Shown here piece by piece: positions 8,857 through 15,512 of a DNA stretch of 15,587 nucleotides; the first letter of the stretch is position 1; every line of letters starts with the position of its first letter. A program made the translations under genes and the position numbers. A model generated the notes under the pieces. It was given only the letters and a program-made list of their open reading frames with translations, made no database searches and was not told where the DNA came from. Source of the stretch: JBOFLG01 sp051657745 (GTDB lineage Bacteria; Actinomycetota; Actinomycetes; Actinomycetales; Dermatophilaceae); assembly GCA_051657745.1 (NCBI GenBank), contig JBOFLG010000043.1, forward strand, positions 1-15,587. Direction: 5' to 3'.

Positions 8857-9059
8857 CACGTGCGACCCCGCCCTCGCCTGGCGAGCCTCGGTGTTCCGGC
8901 CGCGACGGTCGTCACGAAACGGTTGGCATAGACGTCGATGAGTGCGCCGACACCGAGCGCCGCCGACACCAGAATCAGGAGCCCCCCGGCGATCAGTCGC
9001 GAATCACGCCACGGCTGCGCCTTCGGCCGGGACGCCTCCGGGGTAGGAAGGTCGGTCAT
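8853..9059 (-). CDS. Short single-pass membrane protein, resembles N-terminus of SAF/CpaB-like proteins
   Basis: This encodes 68 aa starting MTDLPTPEASRPKAQPWRDS, with one transmembrane helix at about 23-42 (LIAGGLLILVSAALGVGAL) and a short Arg-rich end. The WRDSRL-plus-helix opening is like the SAF-domain (CpaB/RcpC-like) proteins that often precede CpaE-like ATPases in actinobacteria. The SAF domain that should follow, over 100 residues, is absent: the frame stops and the ATPase begins at once, overlapping by GTGA. It may be a lineage-specific short form or the product of an internal deletion. ATG 9059 was chosen because AGGA lies ten bases upstream; the frame stays open to 9215 but with unlikely sequence. 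The tidy overlap argues against recent decay. Confidence 0.6.
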   Translation of the reverse strand: MTDLPTPEASRPKAQPWRDSRLIAGGLLILVSAALGVGALIDVYANRFVTTVAAGTPRLARRGRGRTW

Positions 9060-9177
9060 GAGCAACGATCCTGCCGGACTCCACGAGCAGACACCGGTGC
9101 GAACTGGCCACCTGTGGATAACCAGTCGGTTCGGGCCTGTCGGTGGATCACCGCGCTCGACACCGGCGATGCGGTGG

Positions 9178-9189
9178 CACACTAACCTC
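9178..9189 (+). promoter_or_regulatory. Possible leaderless promoter of the helix-turn-helix gene
   Basis: CACACT at 9178-9183 is followed by six bases and GTG 9190, the same spacing as the elements before 2292 and 10109. It keeps the key A2 and T6 of TANNNT but not T1. TCGACA at 9157-9162 could serve as a -35 with 15-base spacing. No Shine-Dalgarno sequence precedes the GTG. Confidence 0.3.
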
Positions 9190-9414
9190 GTGTCGCGCCG
9201 CTTCATCCCGCTCACCGAGGTGTCGGAGATCCTCGGTGTCTCCGCGGCTCAGGCCTACGCGCTCGTGCGGAGCGGTGAGCTCCCCGCCATCAAGGTCGGC
9301 GGTCGCGGCCAATGGCGTGTCGAAACCGACGAACTCGAGGCCTACATCCAACGGATGTACGCCGAGACCCGCAACTTCGTCGCGACCCGCACCGAGCCGG
9401 CCGAGAAGCCATAG
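9190..9414 (+). CDS. Excisionase/MerR-type helix-turn-helix DNA-binding protein
   Basis: This encodes 74 aa, nearly all one winged helix-turn-helix of the excisionase (HTH_17) type. FIPLTEVSEILGVSAAQAYA (5-24) is the recognition unit, VRSGELPAIKVGGRGQWRV (26-44) is the wing, and ELEAYIQRMY (48-57) is the closing helix. The GRGQWRV wing is typical of a small chromosomal actinobacterial subfamily of this type. There is no integrase or phage gene nearby, so it is more likely a regulator than a phage excisionase. It diverges from the ATPase/acyltransferase operon (130-bp gap) and could control it; that is inference from position. The start is GTG 9190; the frame is open further upstream, but homology begins here. 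Confidence 0.85.
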   Translation: MSRRFIPLTEVSEILGVSAAQAYALVRSGELPAIKVGGRGQWRVETDELEAYIQRMYAETRNFVATRTEPAEKP

Positions 9415-9511
9415 CCGACCGTCGGTCTCGCCCGGCGCACCACTGACGATCACCCGCCGCCCGGCGCGCGCCCACCTCGCTGCCGACCACGTCGGCGCGG
9501 CCGCTGCGGCT

Positions 9512-9550
9512 CAACCCGCTCGACCCGCTCGACCCGCTCGACCCGCTCGA
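9512..9550. repeat. 9-bp tandem repeat, four copies
   Basis: The unit CGACCCGCT occurs three times exactly (9521-9547), preceded by one copy with a single change (9512-9520) and followed by a partial unit. It sits in the 137-bp gap between the convergent helix-turn-helix and 185-aa genes. A 9-bp unit is a multiple of three, but no supported gene covers it. No other feature is seen in this gap. Confidence 0.85.
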
Positions 9551-9551
9551 G

Positions 9552-10109
9552 TCAGCGGTATCGGCGACGCGACTCGATGGCGAGCACCGAACCGAAGGGC
9601 ACCGTGGTCACGCCGCGCACATTCTGGCGGCGCCGAGCCTCACTCTCGGCGTGCTCAGCGATGGTGAGGTGATCGGCGCCAACGATGTCGATGGTCCCGA
9701 GCACGATGCCGCCGCCGCGCAGCATCAGCGCGATCGTGACCCGGTCCCGCGCGAGAGCCCGGACCGCGTAGCCCAGACCGAACCGGCGCGCACTACCGGC
9801 GGGCGCGGCGGCATCCGATAACCCACTGAGGGTGGCCACCGAGGCGAGCGGCACCAGGAGGTCAGCACCGATGGGTCCGGCCGCGAGCAGCACCCACCCG
9901 TCGCCGTGATCGCGGACCTCGCCATCGGCGCGGGCTCCTCCCAGTAGACCGAGCCGGACCACGGTGCCGACGGATGACGCAAGCCGCGCCTCGAGGCCAA
10001 CCAAGGCCCGTTCACGGCGGGTCCGCTCGGCGACCTCGCCGTCGAGTTCGCGACGCTCCTCAGCGGCGAACTGCCCCTCGAGGTCTTCGAACAGTGCCTC
10101 CCACCTCAC
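9552..10109 (-). CDS. Conserved actinobacterial hypothetical protein
   Basis: This encodes 185 aa starting VRWEALFEDLEGQFAAEERR. Residues 1-45 form a charged helix with an ERTRRERALVGLEARL stretch. A strand-rich core follows (VRLGLLGG near 51-58, GWVLLAAGPIGADLLVPLASV near 69-89), then LGYAVRALARDRVTIAL (about 111-127) and a second small strand region (GTIDIVGADHLTIAEHAE, about 137-154). The repeated short-barrel character suggests two Sm-like or SH3-like halves, but this is a guess. I have seen this type of protein near SAF/CpaE-like genes in actinobacteria; it has no known role to me. GTG 10109 is chosen because TACGCT lies seven bases upstream, a leaderless layout; a GTG at 10130 would add seven residues. 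It is convergent with the helix-turn-helix gene. Confidence 0.75.
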   Translation of the reverse strand: MRWEALFEDLEGQFAAEERRELDGEVAERTRRERALVGLEARLASSVGTVVRLGLLGGARADGEVRDHGDGWVLLAAGPIGADLLVPLASVATLSGLSDAAAPAGSARRFGLGYAVRALARDRVTIALMLRGGGIVLGTIDIVGADHLTIAEHAESEARRRQNVRGVTTVPFGSVLAIESRRRYR

Positions 10110-10122
10110 GCCGCGAAGCGTA
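10110..10122 (-). promoter_or_regulatory. Leaderless-type promoter of the 185-aa gene
   Basis: On the minus strand TACGCT (10122-10117) is followed by seven bases and then GTG 10109. There is no Shine-Dalgarno sequence. Where a -35 would be expected (about 10140) the 11-bp tandem repeat begins, and no TTGACA-like hexamer is visible. Confidence 0.45.
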
Positions 10123-10139
10123 GCGGCCACGGGCCGAGG

Positions 10140-10182
10140 CCCCGGCTGAGCCCCGGCTGAGCCCCGGCTGAGCCCCGGTCAG
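10140..10182. repeat. 11-bp tandem repeat, three copies plus a diverged fourth
   Basis: CCCCGGCTGAG repeats at 10140-10150, 10151-10161 and 10162-10172, followed by CCCCGGTCAG at 10173-10182. It lies just upstream of the 185-aa gene, in or beside its likely -35 region. A unit of 11 bp is close to one helical turn, so copies would face the same side of the DNA. Confidence 0.9.
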
Positions 10183-10628
10183 AACCGATGCAGTGGGTCT
10201 CAATGGTGCCGCACGTCGCCGCACCCGACACCCCACCCGGAGGACGAACACCCCGATTCGCGGCAGTGCCCGAGGGACGCCAGGCCGGGTCGAGAGGCTG
10301 GCGGTGACGTTGCCCGCGACCACCCGACGATGCCCTTGCCATGCCGAATAGCGTCGTTTAGGGTTAAAAGCGTGCTAAGTGCATTAAACCGCATCACACT
10401 GATTCGAATGAAGGTCCGGGGGGCGTATCGGGCGGCCAGATCGACACTCAGCCTCCTCACCGTCCGTCGGGTGGCCGACCAGGTCCCTCGCATGTCGGCG
10501 ACCGCGGCAGGGCCGCCCAGGGCTGCCGTCCCAGACGCACCTGTCGACTCCGACACGCCGGGCCGGTGTCCAACGTGGCATGCGACGAACCGGGACGGCG
10601 GCAGCACCGACACCGGCGCCGCTCGGTC
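10183..10628. other. Non-coding stretch between divergent genes, with AT-rich patch
   Basis: About 450 bp without a gene I can support. The left half (10183-10340) is ordinary high-GC sequence with nothing clear. From 10341 to 10410 about 39 of 70 bases are A or T, much more than anywhere nearby, and this patch includes the inverted repeat listed separately. An 86-codon frame (ATG 10408 to stop at 10668) begins seven bases after CACACT but overlaps the Rv3235-family start and has no recognisable sequence, so it is not annotated as a gene. Confidence 0.6.
10362..10390. promoter_or_regulatory. Imperfect inverted repeat in AT-rich patch (possible operator)
   Basis: GGTTAAAAGC (10362-10371) and GCATTAAACC (10381-10390) are inverted copies matching at 8 of 10 positions, with a nine-base spacer. 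Centres of the arms are about two helical turns apart, suiting a dimeric regulator. It lies about 240 bases before the Rv3235-family start. The small helix-turn-helix protein encoded at 9190 is one possible binder, without direct evidence. Confidence 0.35.
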
Positions 10629-11219
10629 ATGGCGAGTTCCGCGCGCCCCAGAACGGGTCTATTGGTGACCGCCGACTCGTTCCGAGGGTCAGCGCCCCAC
10701 GAGCCTCTTCCTGCGGTGCAGCTGCCGCCGCCGATCAGCCTGGAGGAGGCGATGAGTCAGGTGCGGGCGGCCAACGCGCCGCGAGTTCCCGGCTACATCC
10801 AGGACGCCCTCGCCGTCGACTTCACCGTCGCGTCCGATGCCCAGATGCTCAGGCCGCAGCGCACGGCGCGGCTCCACTTGCCCGATCCACACCAGTGGGC
10901 CGGGCGCATCGCCTGCGCCTTGCTCGAGGTGATGACCGGCATTCGCCCCGCGCCTCAGGTCTTGCGCTGGACCACCCCGGAGGTCTACTCGGTGGTCGCT
11001 CGCCGCGGCGCGGCGGTGGCGCGCAGAGCCGCACCGGGCCGATCATCCACAGAAACACGAGCCCGCATCACCGTACTTCGAGTCCGCGTCTGCGAACCGG
11101 CCGACAGCGTGGCGGAAGCAGCCGTTGTCGTCCGGCTGGGCGACCGCGTTCGAGCCGTCGCGATTCGCCTTGCCGGCCACGATGGCCGATGGAAGGTCAG
11201 TGCACTCCACGTCGGATGA
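10629..11219 (+). CDS. Rv3235 family protein
   Basis: This encodes 196 aa. The N-terminal 80 residues are variable and Pro-rich. The conserved core starts at DPHQWAGRIACALLEVMTGI (86-105), continues with LRWTTPEVYSVVARR (112-126), and after an Arg-rich linker has RVRVCEPADSVAEAAVVV (151-168), RVRAVAIRLAGHDGRWKVSAL (173-193) and stops. This is the Rv3235/DUF6459-type pattern; the biochemical role is unknown. ATG 10629 is a compromise: no ribosome site is obvious, and GTG 10566 would add 21 Arg/His-rich residues. The gene converges on secA across a 42-bp gap. In M. tuberculosis Rv3235 also lies between a WS/DGAT gene and secA1, as far as I recall. Confidence 0.85.
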   Translation: MASSARPRTGLLVTADSFRGSAPHEPLPAVQLPPPISLEEAMSQVRAANAPRVPGYIQDALAVDFTVASDAQMLRPQRTARLHLPDPHQWAGRIACALLEVMTGIRPAPQVLRWTTPEVYSVVARRGAAVARRAAPGRSSTETRARITVLRVRVCEPADSVAEAAVVVRLGDRVRAVAIRLAGHDGRWKVSALHVG

Positions 11220-11238
11220 CGTCCACGCCACCGACCGC

Positions 11239-11264
11239 TGACGCGCCAATCGGCACCAGCGTCA
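11239..11264. terminator. Hairpin between convergent Rv3235-family gene and secA
   Basis: TGACGC (11239-11244) pairs with GCGTCA (11259-11264), enclosing GCC-AATC-GGC (11245-11254) as an inner stem with a four-base bulge. It covers the secA stop codon and fills the short gap between two genes that point at each other, so it may stop both transcripts. No U-tract is present. Confidence 0.45.
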
Positions 11265-14192
11265 CCGCCGACCGTGGCACATCTTGAACTTCTTGCCTGA
11301 CCCACACGGACACGGAGCGTTCTTCGGTGTCAATGCACGTTGCTCGTCGGTGAGGCCGGGCACTCGCTGCGATGAGCCGCCATCGCGCTGTTCGACCTCA
11401 CCGGTCTCGGTCGGGGCGGAGTAGCGCAATGCGGCGTGGCGAGGGCGCTCGACTCCCACCCCGGACACCTCGACCTGGGGTCGTGTCGCACTGGCGCCGG
11501 GTGCCGTCGTGGCGCCGGCGCCCGACCACGACTCGGTCTCCCCCTCCGCCAACGACTCGGTCTCGGACTCCGTGGATGCCGCGCCCGGTGTCGCAGGACC
11601 CCCGCCAGGTATCGACGGCGCCCCGGCCATCGCACCGAGCATCTGCGAGACATGGATCGGAGCCGGTGCGTGCTCGGGCTCGTCGACCTTGACGTCGACA
11701 TGAAACACCAATTGAACGGACTCTTCCTTGACGGCCTCGTTCATCGCACTCCAGAGCTGGAAACCCTCGCGCTGATACTCGACCAGCGGGTCCCGCTGGG
11801 CCATCGCCCGCAAGCCGATCCCCTCCTGAAGGTAATCCATCTCGTACAGGTGCTCGCGCCATTTGCGGTCGAGCACCGACAGCATCACGCGCCGCTCGAC
11901 CTCACGCATTACCTCTGACCCGAGTCGCTCCTCGCGCGCGTCGTAGGCGTGGTGCGCGTCGGACAGCAACTCCTCCTTGATCCGCTCGGAACTGAGCCCG
12001 CTGCGTCCTCCTGCCGCCTCCTCCACCTGGTCAGCCGTCACGGACACCGGGTAGAGGGCCTTCAGCGCCTGCCACAGCCGCTCGAGATTCCAGTCTTCGG
12101 GGAACCCCTCGGACGTCTCGGCGTCGACGTACCCATCGATGACGTCGTTGACGAAGAACCGCAGCTGCTCGTGGAGGTCCTCACCCTCAAGCACCCGGCG
12201 ACGCTCGTCGTAGATGACGGTGCGCTGGCGATTGAGCACGTCGTCGTACTTGAGCACGTTCTTGCGGATCTCGAAGTTCTGCGCCTCGACCTGGGCTTGA
12301 GCCGACTGGATCGAGCGAGAGACCAACTTGGACTCGATCGGTTGGTCGTCGTCGAGCTTGGCGGTGGTCATCACCCGGTCGACCAGGCCAGCATTGAACA
12401 GCCGCATCAGGTGGTCCTCCAGCGAGAGGTAGAAGCGCGACTCGCCGGGGTCCCCCTGCCGACCGGAGCGACCGCGCAACTGGTTGTCGATGCGCCGTGA
12501 CTCGTGTCGCTCGGTGCCGAGCACGTACAGGCCACCCGACTCGGTCACCTCGTCATGCTCACGCGCCACCTCGGCTTCAGCCTTCGCGAGCGCCTCGTCC
12601 CAGGCCGCTTCGTATTGCTCCGGTGTCTCGTGCGGGTCCAGGCCCTGGTGCTTCAAGGCCGTGACCGCGCGGAACTCGGGGTTGCCGCCCAGCATGATGT
12701 CAGTGCCACGACCAGCCATGTTCGTGGCGACCGTGACTGCACCCTTGCGCCCGGCCTCGGCCACGATCAAGGCCTCGCGCTCGTGATGCTTGGCGTTGAG
12801 CACCTCGTGCCGAACACCCCGCCGCCGAAGCTGCTCAGAGAGGTACTCGGACTTCTCGACCGACACGGTGCCGACGAGCACCGGCTGGCCCTGAGCGTGC
12901 CGGCCCGCGATGTCGTCAACCACTGCGCGGTACTTGGCTTCCTCGGTGCGGTAAATGAGGTCGGCCTGGTCCTGCCGAATCATCGACCGGTTGGTCGGGA
13001 TCGGGACGACTCCAAGGGCGTAGATCGAGTTGAGCTCGGCCGCCTCGGTCATCGCGGTGCCCGTCATCCCGGAGAGCTTGTCGTACATGCGGAAGAAGTT
13101 CTGCAGAGTCACCGTGGCGAGGGTCTGGTTCTCGTTCTTGATCTCCACCCCTTCCTTGGCCTCGATCGCCTGGTGCATCCCCTCGCTATAGCGGCGACCG
13201 GCGAGCATCCGCCCGGTGTGTTCGTCGACGATGAGCACGTCGCCATCGATGACCACGTAGTCCTTGTCGCGCTGGAACAACTCCTTGGCCTTGATCGAGT
13301 TGTTGAGGTAGCCAATGAGCGGGGTATTGGCCGACTCGTAGAGGTTGTCGATGCCGAGATGGTCCTCTACCTTCTCGATGCCCCGCTCGAGAACGCCGAC
13401 CGTCTTCTTCTTCTCGTCGACCTCGTAGTCGCCCTCGCCCGACTCCAACTCACCGCGATCGAGCCGCGCTGCGACCCGTGCGAACTCGGTATACCACTTG
13501 GTGGGCGCGTCGGCGGGACCAGAAATGATCAGTGGAGTTCGCGCCTCATCGATGAGGATCGAGTCAACCTCGTCGACGATCGCGAAATGGTGCCCGCGCT
13601 GCACCAGTTCAGCGGTGCCCCATGCCATGTTGTCGCGGAGATAGTCGAACCCGAACTCATTGTTCGTGCCGTAGGTGATGTCCTTGGCGTACTCCGCCCG
13701 GCGCTGCTCGGGCGTCATTGACGCGAGGATGCAGCCGGTCTCCAGCCCGAGGAAGCGATGCACCCGGCCCATTAGTTCGCTCTGATACTCAGCGAGGTAG
13801 TCGTTGACCGTGACGACGTGCACCCCGTTGCCGGTCAGCGCATTGAGGTAACTCGGCAAGGTGGCGACAAGGGTTTTACCCTCACCGGTCTTCATCTCCG
13901 CGACGTTGCCGAGGTGGAGCGCTGCGCCACCCATGAGCTGGACATCGAAGTGCCGCTTCCCGAGGGTGCGCTTGCTCGCCTCGCGGACCGCGGCAAACGC
14001 CTCGGGGAGCAGGTCGTCGAGGGTCTGGCCCTCAGCCAGCCGACGTTTGAAGGTGTCGGTCTCGGCGCGCAGCTCGGCATCACTGAGCTTCTCGAAGTCG
14101 TCTTCGATAGCGTTCACCTGCGCAGCGATGTTGTCGAGCTTCTTGAGAATGCGCCCCTCGCCGGCACGCAGTAGCTTCTCGACGATCTTCAC
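11262..14192 (-). CDS. secA: Preprotein translocase ATPase SecA (SecA1 type)
   Basis: SecA is the ATPase motor that pushes unfolded preproteins through the SecYEG channel at the inner face of the membrane. This gene encodes 976 aa, normal for actinobacterial SecA1. It begins VKIVEKLLRAGEGRILKKL. Walker A is MKTGEGKTL (100-108) and Walker B is IVDEVDSILIDEARTPLI (205-222). The second helicase half has TNMAGRGTDIMLGG and RGRSGRQGDPGESRFYLS, both intact. An acidic, Ser/Thr/Pro-rich linker leads to the C-terminal zinc motif CPCGSGKKFKMCH (C961, C963, C972, H973), which in the family binds zinc and contacts SecB-like partners or lipids. GTG 14192 is fixed by AAGGGAG eight bases upstream (14201-14207); the longer frame to 14279 has non-family sequence. 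No second secA is here. Confidence 0.98.
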   Translation of the reverse strand: MKIVEKLLRAGEGRILKKLDNIAAQVNAIEDDFEKLSDAELRAETDTFKRRLAEGQTLDDLLPEAFAAVREASKRTLGKRHFDVQLMGGAALHLGNVAEMKTGEGKTLVATLPSYLNALTGNGVHVVTVNDYLAEYQSELMGRVHRFLGLETGCILASMTPEQRRAEYAKDITYGTNNEFGFDYLRDNMAWGTAELVQRGHHFAIVDEVDSILIDEARTPLIISGPADAPTKWYTEFARVAARLDRGELESGEGDYEVDEKKKTVGVLERGIEKVEDHLGIDNLYESANTPLIGYLNNSIKAKELFQRDKDYVVIDGDVLIVDEHTGRMLAGRRYSEGMHQAIEAKEGVEIKNENQTLATVTLQNFFRMYDKLSGMTGTAMTEAAELNSIYALGVVPIPTNRSMIRQDQADLIYRTEEAKYRAVVDDIAGRHAQGQPVLVGTVSVEKSEYLSEQLRRRGVRHEVLNAKHHEREALIVAEAGRKGAVTVATNMAGRGTDIMLGGNPEFRAVTALKHQGLDPHETPEQYEAAWDEALAKAEAEVAREHDEVTESGGLYVLGTERHESRRIDNQLRGRSGRQGDPGESRFYLSLEDHLMRLFNAGLVDRVMTTAKLDDDQPIESKLVSRSIQSAQAQVEAQNFEIRKNVLKYDDVLNRQRTVIYDERRRVLEGEDLHEQLRFFVNDVIDGYVDAETSEGFPEDWNLERLWQALKALYPVSVTADQVEEAAGGRSGLSSERIKEELLSDAHHAYDAREERLGSEVMREVERRVMLSVLDRKWREHLYEMDYLQEGIGLRAMAQRDPLVEYQREGFQLWSAMNEAVKEESVQLVFHVDVKVDEPEHAPAPIHVSQMLGAMAGAPSIPGGGPATPGAASTESETESLAEGETESWSGAGATTAPGASATRPQVEVSGVGVERPRHAALRYSAPTETGEVEQRDGGSSQRVPGLTDEQRALTPKNAPCPCGSGKKFKMCHGRR

Positions 14193-14353
14193 GAGTGGGA
14201 CTCCCTTGGCAGCACGACATCCGTATCGCTGAAAGCGAACCCGGCCAGCGTAGTCGAGCGCGTGCGGCCAGCCGACCACGATGCGACCGGCGGGGCGAGT
14301 TTCGCCGATGGCACTCCAGGTGGTTGGCTGGCGTGGTGGTTGGTGAGCCAGGG
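14193..14353. promoter_or_regulatory. Divergent promoter region of secA and the acetyltransferase
   Basis: This 161-bp gap separates two genes transcribed outward. For secA, the minus strand has TACGCT at 14252-14247, about 55 bases before the start, as a possible -10, and AAGGGAG at 14207-14201 as a strong ribosome site. For the acetyltransferase only a GGTGAG six bases before ATG 14354 is seen. No operator or riboswitch is recognised. Confidence 0.35.
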
Positions 14354-15490
14354 ATGACGTATCCCCACTGCGTTCCTGAACTCACCGACGGAACGGTGCG
14401 ACTCCGGGCGCATCGTCCGCAGGACGCGTCACGGATCGTCGAGCAAGCCACTGACCACCTGTCGCAGCGCTGGACCTCAGTACCGCGCCCGTACGACCTC
14501 GCGGACGCGCACGACTTCCTCGGCGTCATCCGGCATGGCTGGGACGCCGGTGACTGCGGCAAACGGTGCTGGGCCGTCACCGATGCCAGCGACCCCACTG
14601 GTCGCTATCTCGGCACCATCGAGCTCCGCCCGCGTGCGGCGCGCACCGCGGAGGCTGGGTTCGCGTTGCACCCGGACGCCCGCGGTCGCGGGCTGATGGC
14701 CGGCGCACTCCGGCTCGCCTGCCAATGGTGGTTCGGGCACGGCGGGACCCGGGTGCACTGGCGGGCTGAACGAGGCAACTTCGCGTCGTGGCGGGTGGCC
14801 TGGTCGTGCGGCTTCACCAGACACGGCACTCTGCCTGAACTGATCACCGCCGGAGCCGACCGGGAACGAGCGGTTGACGCCTGGTGCGCAAGCCTGGGCT
14901 CGGACGATGTCGTGGAGCCGGTCACTCCGTGGGAGGACCCTCCGGTGCTGCTCACCGAGGAGGCCGGCGGCATCCGGCTGCGTCCGTGGCGCGACGACGA
15001 CATCGCGCATCTCGAGCCGCGCGACCAGCCAACGCACCACATGCCCGGACGCGCCGTGCTCGACCCGGACACGTTCGCCGAGTGGCTGCTCATGCGCCGC
15101 GAACGGATGTCGCTGGGCACGACGATCAGCTGGTGCATCGCCGACGCCGTCACCGACGCGGCACTCGGGGAGGCGCTCGTGTTCGTCACGCAGGGCACTG
15201 TCGACGACGACACTGTCGAACTTGGATACCAGGTGGTCCCGAGCGCACGCCGCCGAGGGGTGGCCACCGCCGCAGCACGGGCGGTGGTGCGGTACGCCTT
15301 CGTGGGGCGCGCCGACGGGGGGCTGGGGGTACGCCGGCTGGTCGCGCGCACCGCCGAGGACAACGCCGGCAGCAATCGGGTCCTCGACAACCTCGGCTTC
15401 ACCATTTGGGGACGCGAGACCGCAGCCGACCTCCTGCCTCACGGCCGAACCGTGGACGCCCTGCACTGGGAGACACTCGGTGACCCGTAA
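14354..15490 (+). CDS. Tandem-GNAT N-acetyltransferase
   Basis: This encodes 378 aa with two GNAT (acetyl-CoA-dependent N-acetyltransferase) domains. The first (about 9-180) opens TDGTVRLRAHRPQDA and carries an acetyl-CoA loop ARGRGLMAGALRLA (109-122) and an AERGNFASWRVAWSCGF stretch (138-154). The second (about 204-375) opens GGIRLRPWRDDDI and has ELGYQVVPSARRRGVATAAA (289-308) and DNAGSNRVLDNLGF (336-349). The Gln/Arg-xx-Gly-x-Gly/Ala pyrophosphate loop is good in both (RGRGLM, RRRGVA), so both may bind acetyl-CoA. Substrate is unknown; the RimJ/RimL-like subclass acetylates protein N-termini or small amines. ATG 14354 was picked because homology starts just after it; the frame extends upstream into the secA promoter region. 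It diverges from secA. Confidence 0.88.
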   Translation: MTYPHCVPELTDGTVRLRAHRPQDASRIVEQATDHLSQRWTSVPRPYDLADAHDFLGVIRHGWDAGDCGKRCWAVTDASDPTGRYLGTIELRPRAARTAEAGFALHPDARGRGLMAGALRLACQWWFGHGGTRVHWRAERGNFASWRVAWSCGFTRHGTLPELITAGADRERAVDAWCASLGSDDVVEPVTPWEDPPVLLTEEAGGIRLRPWRDDDIAHLEPRDQPTHHMPGRAVLDPDTFAEWLLMRRERMSLGTTISWCIADAVTDAALGEALVFVTQGTVDDDTVELGYQVVPSARRRGVATAAARAVVRYAFVGRADGGLGVRRLVARTAEDNAGSNRVLDNLGFTIWGRETAADLLPHGRTVDALHWETLGDP

Positions 15491-15512
15491 CCGCCGACGT
15501 ACCTGGCGCCGA

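Noticed and set aside
9190..9414. Helix-turn-helix gene as a phage excisionase marking a prophage
   Set aside because: No integrase, attachment-site repeat or phage gene is nearby, and the GRGQWRV subfamily is chromosomal in actinobacteria.
12504..13721. 405-codon plus-strand frame opposite secA
   Set aside because: Antisense shadow of highly conserved SecA codons; no domain is visible.
14193..14279. N-terminal extension of SecA to ATG 14279
   Set aside because: The 29 extra residues do not match SecA, whereas GTG 14192 has a strong ribosome site and the normal VKIVEKLLR opening.
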